A stretch of DNA of 15,454 nt from Rhodobacter sp. (GTDB taxonomy: Bacteria; Pseudomonadota; Alphaproteobacteria; Rhodobacterales; Rhodobacteraceae), in NCBI GenBank assembly GCA_013824045.1, contig PNND01000440.1, positions 1-15,454 on the forward strand, in the 5' to 3' direction. The translations under genes were made by a program, and so were the position numbers. Below are positions 7,638 to 14,406 of this stretch, piece by piece (position 1 is the first letter of the stretch; each line of letters begins with the position of its first letter). The notes under the pieces are model-generated. The model was given only the letters and a program-made list of their open reading frames with translations. It was not told the origin of the DNA and ran no database searches.

Positions 7638-7653
7638 AATTGGTCAACCAATT
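7638..7653. promoter_or_regulatory. Palindromic FadR-type GntR operator
   Basis: AATTGGTCAACCAATT has two perfect 7-base arms around CA. FadR-subfamily GntR repressors such as PdhR and LldR bind closely similar ATTGGT-n-ACCAAT palindromes. It lies 15 bases before the regulator's start codon and just downstream of the predicted transcription start, which suggests autorepression. Confidence 0.65.
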
Positions 7654-7667
7654 TTGGGGAATGGTCT

Positions 7668-8342
7668 ATGGATACCGAAACGTCAGACCCGGTGACACTT
7701 CTGCGCAGCTACATCCTTGAAGGTGGCTTCGGCAGCGGCGGCAAACTCCCGCCCGAACGGCAGTTGACCGATGAGCTTGGCCTGTCCCGTGCCACCATCC
7801 GCAAGGCGCTGGATGTGCTGGAACGCGATGGTCTGATCTGGCGCCATGTCGGCAAGGGCACTTTCATTTCCGAACACAGCAACCGCACGCCAAGCAGCGC
7901 GACGGTCGAGCTTGGCCGCCAACTGACCCCGTTTCGCATGATCCGCGCGCGTCTGGCTATCGAACCCGCCATCGCCCGCGAGGCGGCGGTCAATGCCTCG
8001 GGCGAAACCCTGACGCGGATGCAACGCGCCATCGACCGCGCCAAGGCGGCCACGACCTGGCACGAATACGAAATTCAGGATGATCTCTTTCACCGTGCCG
8101 TGGCCGAAGCCAGCGACAACCTGCTGCTGCTGTCGCTGTTCGATCAGTTGAACGAGGTGCGCCGCGCCGTGGCTTGGGGCGCGGTATCGCGCGAAAGCGC
8201 CCACCCTTCGACCGACCATTCCAGCTTTGCCGAACATGACGCCATCGCTGCCGCCATCGCCGGCCGCGACCCACATGCCGCCTATGAGGCGATGCGCAGG
8301 CATATCGGCTCTGTCGCCCGCCGCCTCTTCGGCGAGGTGTAG
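7668..8342 (+). CDS. GntR-family (FadR/FCD subfamily) transcriptional regulator
   Basis: A 224-residue regulator with an N-terminal winged helix-turn-helix (about residues 8-70: LPPERQLTDELGLSRATIRKALDVLERDGLI, then the wing GKGTFIS) and a C-terminal all-helical FCD ligand domain (about 88-215). FCD metal/ligand residues are present: DDLFH with Asp138 and His142, EHDAI with His190, and RRHI with His212, so it probably senses a carboxylate through a bound metal. GGGG-type ribosome-binding bases lie seven bases before the ATG. It diverges from the FAH gene and precedes the ABC-transporter operon by 91 bp. ATTGGT-based operators lie in front of it. The natural reading is a local repressor of both directions, released by a pathway intermediate; this is inference from position. 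Confidence 0.93.
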   Translation: MDTETSDPVTLLRSYILEGGFGSGGKLPPERQLTDELGLSRATIRKALDVLERDGLIWRHVGKGTFISEHSNRTPSSATVELGRQLTPFRMIRARLAIEPAIAREAAVNASGETLTRMQRAIDRAKAATTWHEYEIQDDLFHRAVAEASDNLLLLSLFDQLNEVRRAVAWGAVSRESAHPSTDHSSFAEHDAIAAAIAGRDPHAAYEAMRRHIGSVARRLFGEV

Positions 8343-8433
8343 CGCCAATCCAATCCCCGGACACAAGGCGGCAGCAAGCCCGCACAGCCGGATCACAAGA
8401 CGAAGCGAACAGAGTTCTCAGGGAGGAGAAATC

Positions 8434-9396
8434 ATGAAGACCTTCTTTGCCACCCTTGCAGGTATCGCCCTTGCCACCGGCCTTGCGGTAACCGCCGCGC
8501 AGGCCGAAACCATCCGTATCGCGCTGGCCGAACAGCCGTCCGACGAGATGGCCGCCTTTTTCGTCGCGCTTGACCGCGCCAAGGCGAACGGCCTCGATTA
8601 CGAATGGACTGCCTTCGCCGAAGAAGAGCTTGCCATTCAGGCCGTCCTGAGCGGCGACATGGACATCGCCTTTGGCACACCCTACGCCGTGATGCAGCGG
8701 TCCAAGGCCCCGGTCCGCATCATTTTCCAGCTGTCGCGTCTGGTTTTCTTCCCGGTCACTACCAAAGACTATGCCACGCTCAAGGATCTGGATGGCGTGC
8801 CGATCATGCTGCATTCGCGCGCAGGCGGCACCGACTCCATCGCCAACGTGATTGAAGACCGCGAAGGCATCACCTTCGGCGAACGCTCTTATGTTCCCGG
8901 CTCGGATAACCGCGTCGTCGCCATGCTGGCCGGTCAGGCGGAAGCAACGATTCTGGATTTGTCCAACAAGAACAAGATCATTGCCGAGGCGGGCGACAAG
9001 TTCAATGCACTTCCCATGTTTGAGGTGAAGGCCAGCGACGAGGCGCTTTTCGCCAATCTCGACTGGATGAATGAGAACCAAGAGGCTGTCGGCATCTTCG
9101 TGAATGCGCTGCACAGCGTTTGGACGGATATGTCCAAGGATCCCACCATCATAAGCAAGGAAACCGATCCGAACGGCCCTATCGGCCAACTTCCGGCTGA
9201 AGTGCTCGCAACGCTGGACACCTTCTACACCGAAGCGGTGGCAGGTGGCCTCTATGATCCGAACGGCGGCGGGCGCGAAGCGGCACAGGCCGATCTGGAA
9301 TGGTACACCATGGCAGGCCAGCTTGAAGGCGATCCTGCCACGCTGAACCCCGAAGACTTCTGGTACTTCGCGCCGCTTGACGCCGCGATGAAGTAA
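8434..9396 (+). CDS. ABC transporter substrate-binding protein, NMT1/SsuA-like
   Basis: A 320-residue periplasmic binding protein. The start is set by a strong GGGAGGAG eight bases upstream; a longer open frame to the left is not needed. Residues 1-24 form a Sec signal peptide ending AQA before ETIRIA. The mature chain has the NMT1/TauA/SsuA layout: an N-terminal ETIRIALAEQP strand, a GDMDIAFGTPYAVM segment (74-87), a KDLDGVPIMLHSRAGGTDS hinge-like block (117-135), MLAGQAEATILD (164-175), and a helical C-terminus. This family carries ligands as varied as sulfonates, nitrate, pyrimidines and aromatic acids, so the ligand is open. No conserved THI5-type CCCFC motif is seen. It is followed by the two permeases and ATPase. 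A hairpin in the following gap probably raises its expression above theirs. Confidence 0.9.
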   Translation: MKTFFATLAGIALATGLAVTAAQAETIRIALAEQPSDEMAAFFVALDRAKANGLDYEWTAFAEEELAIQAVLSGDMDIAFGTPYAVMQRSKAPVRIIFQLSRLVFFPVTTKDYATLKDLDGVPIMLHSRAGGTDSIANVIEDREGITFGERSYVPGSDNRVVAMLAGQAEATILDLSNKNKIIAEAGDKFNALPMFEVKASDEALFANLDWMNENQEAVGIFVNALHSVWTDMSKDPTIISKETDPNGPIGQLPAEVLATLDTFYTEAVAGGLYDPNGGGREAAQADLEWYTMAGQLEGDPATLNPEDFWYFAPLDAAMK

Positions 9397-9445
9397 CCAC
9401 CGTCCCTTCGGACACCGGTCGCCGCCTTCGTGCAATGCCGCACTG

Positions 9446-9472
9446 GGCGGCGGCCCACCTTGCCTCGCCGCC
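9446..9472 (+). terminator. Intra-operon hairpin after the binding-protein gene
   Basis: GGCGGCG (9446-9452) and CGCCGCC (9466-9472) form a 7-bp stem with a 13-base loop, followed by GTCTTTGC. Placed in the 96-bp gap between binding protein and permease, it fits the common partial terminator or mRNA stabiliser that keeps binding protein in excess. Confidence 0.5.
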
Positions 9473-9492
9473 GTCTTTGCAAAGGACCCGCG

Positions 9493-10254
9493 ATGATCAA
9501 CCGCTCTCTCCTGCTCAAGCTTCTTTCCGGGCTGATCGTCTTTGGCGCATGGGAGATTGCCGGGCGCGTCCCGATTTCCTACGCCTTTCCGACCTTCCTT
9601 GAATCCATGGCCGCGCTGGCGCGCATGACATTCGATGGCACCATCTTCGTGGCCTATGGTGAAACCCTGCGCCCGCTTGTCGTGGGTGTTGCCATCTCGG
9701 CCGTTTTCGGCATCGGCATCGGCCTCTGGATCGGCTTGTCCAAACAGTTCGAATGGCTGTTCTCGCCGATCTTCATCGTCATGCAGGCGGCCCCGCTTGC
9801 CGCGCTCATCCCCATCCTCGTGATGATCTATGGCATCGGCTTGACGTCGAAGGTCTTCGTCGTCTGCATCATGGCCATGCCGGTGATCGTGCTGAACACT
9901 GCAAGCGCCGTGCGCAACACGCCTGTCTCGCTCAAGGAAATGGCAACCTCCTTCCTTGCCGCTGATCGCGACGTGCTCCTCAAGATCATCCTTCCCGCCG
10001 CCTCACCCGTCATCTTTTCGGGCCTGCGCCTTGGCGTTTCGGCAGGTTTCATCGGGGCCATCCTTTCGGAACTCAAGATCACCCCCACCGGCGTCGGCGA
10101 CATCATCACCTACAGCCGGTCCATCGCTGATTACCCCAGCATGTATGCGGCGATCTTTTCCATCATCCTTCTGGCGGTTCTTTTCCTGAACCTGCTGGAA
10201 AAGCTCGAAAACATCCTCTTTGAAGGGAACAACCGTGGATATGTCTCAGATTAA
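9493..10254 (+). CDS. ABC transporter permease (SsuC/TauC-type), first subunit
   Basis: A 253-residue inner-membrane protein with about six hydrophobic segments (near 6-24, 60-81, 92-113, 118-138, 172-192, 217-236). The cytoplasmic EAA coupling loop is at EMATSFLAADRDVLLKIILP (149-168), the site that docks the ATPase. Start: ATG 9493 follows an AAAGGA ribosome-binding site, and upstream codons in frame would add a Cys/Arg-rich stretch unlike a membrane protein. Its end overlaps the start of the ATPase gene, implying coupled translation and tight stoichiometry. It belongs to the binding-protein-dependent transport family of nitrate/sulfonate/taurine importers. Confidence 0.92.
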   Translation: MINRSLLLKLLSGLIVFGAWEIAGRVPISYAFPTFLESMAALARMTFDGTIFVAYGETLRPLVVGVAISAVFGIGIGLWIGLSKQFEWLFSPIFIVMQAAPLAALIPILVMIYGIGLTSKVFVVCIMAMPVIVLNTASAVRNTPVSLKEMATSFLAADRDVLLKIILPAASPVIFSGLRLGVSAGFIGAILSELKITPTGVGDIITYSRSIADYPSMYAAIFSIILLAVLFLNLLEKLENILFEGNNRGYVSD

Positions 10255-11038
10255 GCCAGACGCACGGCAAGCGATACCCGCCACCGACAGCGCGGTTTCT
10301 GTCCGCAACGTGTCCAAGGTTTACGGCGATGTGCAGGCCCTCAAGGATCTGACGCTCGATTTCCCGCGCGGCGAGTTGACTTCGCTCCTGGGTCCTTCGG
10401 GATGCGGCAAGACCACGCTTCTGAAAATCATCGCAGGCCTTCTACCCGCCACCTCGGGTGAGGTGCTGATCAATGGCCGCGCTGTCACTGGCCCCGGCCC
10501 CGACCGATCCTTCGTGTTTCAGGATTTCGCCTTGATGCCTTGGGCCACCGTCCTGCGCAACGTGGCCTTTGGGCTGGAACTGCGCGGCGTCGCCAAATCT
10601 GAACGCGAGGCGGTGGCCGAGAAATACATCGCCGCCGTGGGCCTCGCCGGGTTTGAACAGAAATACCCGCATCAGCTTTCGGGTGGCATGCGCCAGCGTG
10701 TCGGTCTCGCCCGCGCCCTTTCGGTAAAGGCCGAGGTGCTGCTCCTCGACGAACCTTTCTCGGCCGTGGATGAACAGACCCGCCGCAAGTTTCAGGAAGA
10801 CATGCTGGAACTGGTGCAGAACGAAAAGAAGACCTTCATCTTCGTGACCCATTCCATCGAGGAAGCGGTCTATGTCTCCGACCAGATCGCCATCCTGTTG
10901 CCGCGCCCCAGCCGTGTGTCCGAAATCATCCGCCCGGCAAGCTTCCGCGACAAGGGCGTCGCCAATATCCGCCGCGATCCCGAATACCTCGACATCGTCG
11001 ATCGGATCTGGGCGTCGCTGCGCAACTATGTGGAATAG
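10235..11038 (+). CDS. ABC transporter ATP-binding protein (SsuB/TauB-type)
   Basis: A 267-residue ATPase that powers the importer from the cytoplasmic face. Motifs in order: Walker A GPSGCGKTT (53-61), Q-loop VFQDFALMPW (Gln96), signature LSGGMRQR (148-155), Walker B VLLLDEP (168-174) and the switch histidine in VTHSIEEAV (His206). The MPWATV.RNV wording after the Q-loop is typical of the nitrate/sulfonate/taurine group. Start choice: GTG 10235 has AAGGGA six bases upstream; ATG 10241 would be 12 bases away; TTG 10220 is unlikely. With GTG, 20 bases overlap the upstream permease gene. Three bases separate its stop from the second permease's ATG. Confidence 0.93.
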   Translation: MDMSQIKPDARQAIPATDSAVSVRNVSKVYGDVQALKDLTLDFPRGELTSLLGPSGCGKTTLLKIIAGLLPATSGEVLINGRAVTGPGPDRSFVFQDFALMPWATVLRNVAFGLELRGVAKSEREAVAEKYIAAVGLAGFEQKYPHQLSGGMRQRVGLARALSVKAEVLLLDEPFSAVDEQTRRKFQEDMLELVQNEKKTFIFVTHSIEEAVYVSDQIAILLPRPSRVSEIIRPASFRDKGVANIRRDPEYLDIVDRIWASLRNYVE

Positions 11039-11041
11039 GCC

Positions 11042-11797
11042 ATGATCCTGTTTGGCTACAAACTCCCCGCTCTGTCCTCGCTGATCCTCTGGGCCCTGCT
11101 GTGGGAGGTCGTGGGTCGGCTGGAGCTCACCTTCTTCGTTCCCCCCTTCTCCGAGGTGGTTACCACCCTGATCGCCCTGATCCCCACACCTGCCTTCTTG
11201 TCGGCCCTTGGCATCACGGCGGCGGCTTTCGGCGCGGGGGTGTTCTTTGCCATCGTGATCGGCATTCCCGTGGGTATCCTGATGGGCAAAAGCCGCGTGC
11301 TGGATGAACTCTTGCTGCCGTGGGTCAACATCTTCCTGTCCGCCCCGCTGACGGCGCTGGTCCCGGTGCTGATGGTGCTTTTCGGCTTTGGCACCCGCAC
11401 TGTGATCATCACCACCACGCTTTTCGCGATCTGGATCATCATCCTGAACGCACGCGCCGGGGTGAAGCAGATCAATCGCTCGCTGGTGGAAATGGCGCGC
11501 AGTTTTGGCGCCTCGCCGCTGGATGCCTTCTTCAAGGTCTATTTCTGGGCCGCCCTGCCCGAAATTCTGGGCGGTGTGCGCATCGGCGTGATCCGCGCGG
11601 TCAAGGGCGTGATCATCGGGCAGCTTCTGATCTCCATCGTGGGCTTCGGTGCTCTGTTCGAGCTTTACTCCAGCAAGTTCCTGATGGCCGAATTCTGGGC
11701 CGTTCTGATCGTTCTTTTCGGTCTGGCCTTTGCCCTGTCCGAGTTTCTGGCCTATCTGGAACGCAAGGTATCCTATTACGCGTCGTCGCGCGGCTGA
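11042..11797 (+). CDS. ABC transporter permease, second subunit
   Basis: A 251-residue inner-membrane permease of the same family as the one at 9493 but clearly diverged, so the transporter probably uses a heterodimeric channel. Hydrophobic segments lie near 8-24, 54-82, 93-114, 119-136, 185-205 and 217-237. The EAA loop is EMARSFGASPLDAFFKVYFWAALP (150-173), closer to the consensus EA-x3-GA-x(8)-LP than the loop of its partner. It starts three bases after the ATPase stop and ends 39 bp before the acyl-CoA ligase, so transport and metabolism share one operon. Confidence 0.92.
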   Translation: MILFGYKLPALSSLILWALLWEVVGRLELTFFVPPFSEVVTTLIALIPTPAFLSALGITAAAFGAGVFFAIVIGIPVGILMGKSRVLDELLLPWVNIFLSAPLTALVPVLMVLFGFGTRTVIITTTLFAIWIIILNARAGVKQINRSLVEMARSFGASPLDAFFKVYFWAALPEILGGVRIGVIRAVKGVIIGQLLISIVGFGALFELYSSKFLMAEFWAVLIVLFGLAFALSEFLAYLERKVSYYASSRG

Positions 11798-11836
11798 TCT
11801 GCCCGCGCCGTACGTCCCCGATCCAAGAGGCAAGAC

Positions 11837-13369
11837 ATGACCCGAACGCTCGCTGACCTGCTCGCCCCTCATGCGGGAAAGGCCCCCGCCATCGGTGCGC
11901 CGGGGCGTGACTGGCTGACCTATGGGGATCTGCGCCAGTTGTCGGCGGACATCGCCGCGCAACTGCGCGGCTTCGGGATCGGTGCCACCGACCGGGTGGC
12001 CATCGTCCTGCCGAATGGCCCAGACATGGCAGCGGCCTTCATCACCATCGCACAGGCCGCCGTCACCGCACCCTTGAACCCCGCTTATCAGCAGGCCGAA
12101 TACAGCTTCTACCTCGAAGACCTGCGCGCCCGCGCGCTGGTCGTGCCAGAAGGCTATGATGGCCCGGCCCTTGCCGCCGCCCAACCCCTCGGCATGGCCA
12201 TCCTGAGGCTGCAAGTCGTCCCCGGCGGCCCCGCCGGCCAGTTCCGCCTGTCCGGCACAACCGCCGTCACCCCAGCCCCTGCGGCACAGCCCGGCCCGGA
12301 GAATGTGGCGCTGATCCTGCACACTTCTGGCACCACCTCGCGGCCCAAGATCGTGCCCCTGACGCAAGCGAACCTTGCCGCTTCGGCCCACAACATTCTG
12401 ACCTCGCTCGCACTGACGCCCGCTGACCGCTGCCTCAACGTCATGCCATTGTTCCACATCCATGGCCTGATCGCCGCCGTCAGCGCCTCGCTCGCCGCAG
12501 GCGCCTCGGTCGCCTGCGCGCCGGGTTTTGATGCGCTGAAGTTCTTCGGCCAGATGGCCGAGATCAAACCCACTTGGTACACCGCAGTGCCGACGATGCA
12601 TCAGGCCATCCTGTCGCGCGCTGCCCGCAATGCTGACACCATTGCCGCCAATCCCTTGCGCTTCCTGCGCTCTTCCTCGGCCTCGCTGCCCGCGCAGGTG
12701 ATGCTAGAGCTTGCCGCCACCTTCAAGGCTCCGGTGATCGAAGCTTACGGCATGACCGAGGCCACCCATCAGATGGCCTGCAACCCCTTGCCCCCACGCG
12801 CACAGAAGCCCGGCTCCGTCGGCATCGCTGCAGGCCCCCTTCTGCGCATCGCGCATGAGGTAGAGGATCGCCTGACCTCAGGCACCGGCGAGGTGGTCAT
12901 CTCCGGCCCCAACGTCACCCACGGCTACGAGGGCAACCCCGAGGCCAACCGCAAGAACTTCTTCATGGCCGAAGGCCTGCGCTGGTTCCGCACCGGCGAT
13001 CAGGGTGCGCTGGATGAGGAAGGTTATCTCCGCCTGACCGGCCGCCTGAAGGAAATCATCAACCGCGGCGGCGAAAAGATCAGCCCGCTTGAGGTGGACG
13101 GCATCCTTCTCGATCATCCCGCGATCCAGCAGGTCGTGGCCTTCGCCATGCCCCACCCGAAACTGGGCGAAGAGGTCGCTGCAGCCGTCGTCCTGCGCGA
13201 AGGCCAGAGTGCCACCGAACGCGAGATTCGCGATTTCTGCGCCACCCGCATGGCCGATTTCAAGGTGCCGCGCCGCGTGGTGATCCTTGATGAAATCCCG
13301 AAAGGCGCGACGGGCAAGCTGCAGCGCATCGGTCTGGCCGAAAAACTGGGGCTCGGGGCACCGGCCTGA
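11837..13369 (+). CDS. AMP-dependent acyl-CoA ligase, oxalate-CoA-ligase-like
   Basis: A 510-residue member of the ANL adenylating superfamily: it forms an acyl-AMP from ATP and a carboxylate and then transfers the acyl group to CoA. Core motifs: LHTSGTTSRPK (161-171), EAYGMTEATHQM (302-313), TGDQG (386-390), GRLKEIINRGGEKISPLEVD (402-421) and the C-terminal PKGATGKLQR with catalytic Lys494. The SSSASL...EAYGMTEATH-x-M-x-x-NPLPP region and the NRGGEKISPLEVD wording strongly recall oxalate-CoA ligases (plant AAE3, yeast Pcs60) rather than long-chain enzymes. A small mono- or dicarboxylate is a fair guess, not proof. AAGAGG lies seven bases before the ATG. It sits between the importer and the reductase, so it probably activates the imported acid or a breakdown product. 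Confidence 0.9.
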   Translation: MTRTLADLLAPHAGKAPAIGAPGRDWLTYGDLRQLSADIAAQLRGFGIGATDRVAIVLPNGPDMAAAFITIAQAAVTAPLNPAYQQAEYSFYLEDLRARALVVPEGYDGPALAAAQPLGMAILRLQVVPGGPAGQFRLSGTTAVTPAPAAQPGPENVALILHTSGTTSRPKIVPLTQANLAASAHNILTSLALTPADRCLNVMPLFHIHGLIAAVSASLAAGASVACAPGFDALKFFGQMAEIKPTWYTAVPTMHQAILSRAARNADTIAANPLRFLRSSSASLPAQVMLELAATFKAPVIEAYGMTEATHQMACNPLPPRAQKPGSVGIAAGPLLRIAHEVEDRLTSGTGEVVISGPNVTHGYEGNPEANRKNFFMAEGLRWFRTGDQGALDEEGYLRLTGRLKEIINRGGEKISPLEVDGILLDHPAIQQVVAFAMPHPKLGEEVAAAVVLREGQSATEREIRDFCATRMADFKVPRRVVILDEIPKGATGKLQRIGLAEKLGLGAPA

Positions 13370-13389
13370 GCAGGGACAGGAAAAAGACC

Positions 13390-14367
13390 ATGAAAATCTG
13401 CATCTTCGGCGCGGGCGCCATCGGCGGCTACATGGCCGCGAAACTGGTTCAAGCGGGGGCCGATGTAAGCATCGTTGCGCGTGGGCCCCACCTTGCCGCC
13501 ATGCAGAAAAAGGGCCTGACCTTGATCGAGGAAGGCCGCGACCCGGTCACCCTGCCCGTACGCGCCACCGCCAATGCCGCCGACCTCGGCCCGCAGGATT
13601 ACGTGATCCTCACGCTCAAGGCGCATTCCGTCCCGCCCGTCGTGGGCGCAATGCAACCTCTCTTCGGCCCCGACACCACGCTGGTCCATGGCGTGAATGG
13701 CGTGCCGTGGTGGTATTTCCACAAACATGGCGGCCCGCTTGATGGCACCCGCCTTGCCAGCGTCGATCCCGGCGATGTGCAATGGAACGGTTTCGGCCCC
13801 GACCGCGTGCTGGGCTGCGTCGTCTATCCGGCGGCCGAGGTGCGCGAACCCGGCACCATCCACCACATCGAAGGCAACCGCTTTTCGCTGGGCGAACCCG
13901 ACGGATCGAAGTCCGACCGCGCCACGGCTCTCTCGCAGGCCTTGCAGGCCGCAGGGCTCAAGGCCCCCGTCCGCCCCCGCCTGCGCGATGAGATCTGGAT
14001 CAAGCTCTGGGGCAACCTCTCATTCAACCCCATCTCCGCCCTGACGCATGCCACGCTGGATGTTCTCTGCACCGATCCCGGCACCCGCGACGTCGCCCGC
14101 CGCATGATGATCGAGGCGCAGACGATTGCCGAAAAGCTGGGCGTCAACTTCCCCATCGACGTGGAACGCCGCATCGACGGCGGTGCTGCCGTGGGTGCGC
14201 ACCGCACCTCGATGCTGCAAGACCTAACTGCAGGCCGTCCGATGGAAATCGACGCGCTGGTCCGGTCCGTGCAAGAGCTTGGCCGCCTGACCGAAACCCC
14301 CACCCCGACCGTGGACACGGTCCTCGCCCTTGTCACGCTGCGCGCGCGCGTGGCCGGGCTGTACTGA
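13390..14367 (+). CDS. Ketopantoate-reductase-family (PanE/ApbA) dehydrogenase
   Basis: A 325-residue NAD(P)-dependent reductase with the 2-dehydropantoate 2-reductase fold. The N-terminal Rossmann domain carries GAGAIG (7-12). The C-terminal helical domain has IWIKLWGNLSFNPISALT with the expected catalytic Lys205, and HRTSMLQDLTAGRPMEIDAL with Ser274 and Glu286. All PanE active-site residues are therefore present. The stretch HGVNGVPWWYF (100-110) is a mark of a PanE-like subgroup that often sits in catabolic operons. Given its place between a CoA ligase and an FAH enzyme, a role on a 2-oxo or 2-hydroxy acid of this pathway is more likely than pantothenate synthesis. That cannot be settled here. 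An AGGA ribosome-binding site lies in the 20-bp gap after the ligase stop. Confidence 0.88.
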   Translation: MKICIFGAGAIGGYMAAKLVQAGADVSIVARGPHLAAMQKKGLTLIEEGRDPVTLPVRATANAADLGPQDYVILTLKAHSVPPVVGAMQPLFGPDTTLVHGVNGVPWWYFHKHGGPLDGTRLASVDPGDVQWNGFGPDRVLGCVVYPAAEVREPGTIHHIEGNRFSLGEPDGSKSDRATALSQALQAAGLKAPVRPRLRDEIWIKLWGNLSFNPISALTHATLDVLCTDPGTRDVARRMMIEAQTIAEKLGVNFPIDVERRIDGGAAVGAHRTSMLQDLTAGRPMEIDALVRSVQELGRLTETPTPTVDTVLALVTLRARVAGLY

Positions 14368-14406
14368 ACAGACGGCGGCCCACCGCCACAGGAAGGAACA
14401 ACCACA

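Noticed and set aside
7990..9435. 481-codon open frame on the minus strand
   Set aside because: Antisense to the regulator and binding-protein genes, both well supported by domains and ribosome-binding sites.
8434..11797. Thiamine-precursor (ThiXYZ) or taurine (TauABC) transporter assignment
   Set aside because: The THI5-type cysteine motif and thi genes are absent, there is no TauD dioxygenase, and two permeases are present. Only the family level is supported.
10442..12601. 719-codon open frame on the minus strand
   Set aside because: It lies opposite the ATPase, second permease and CoA ligase, all with clear family motifs. Its translation is low-complexity Gly/Asp/Gln-rich with no domain, a usual shadow in GC-rich DNA.
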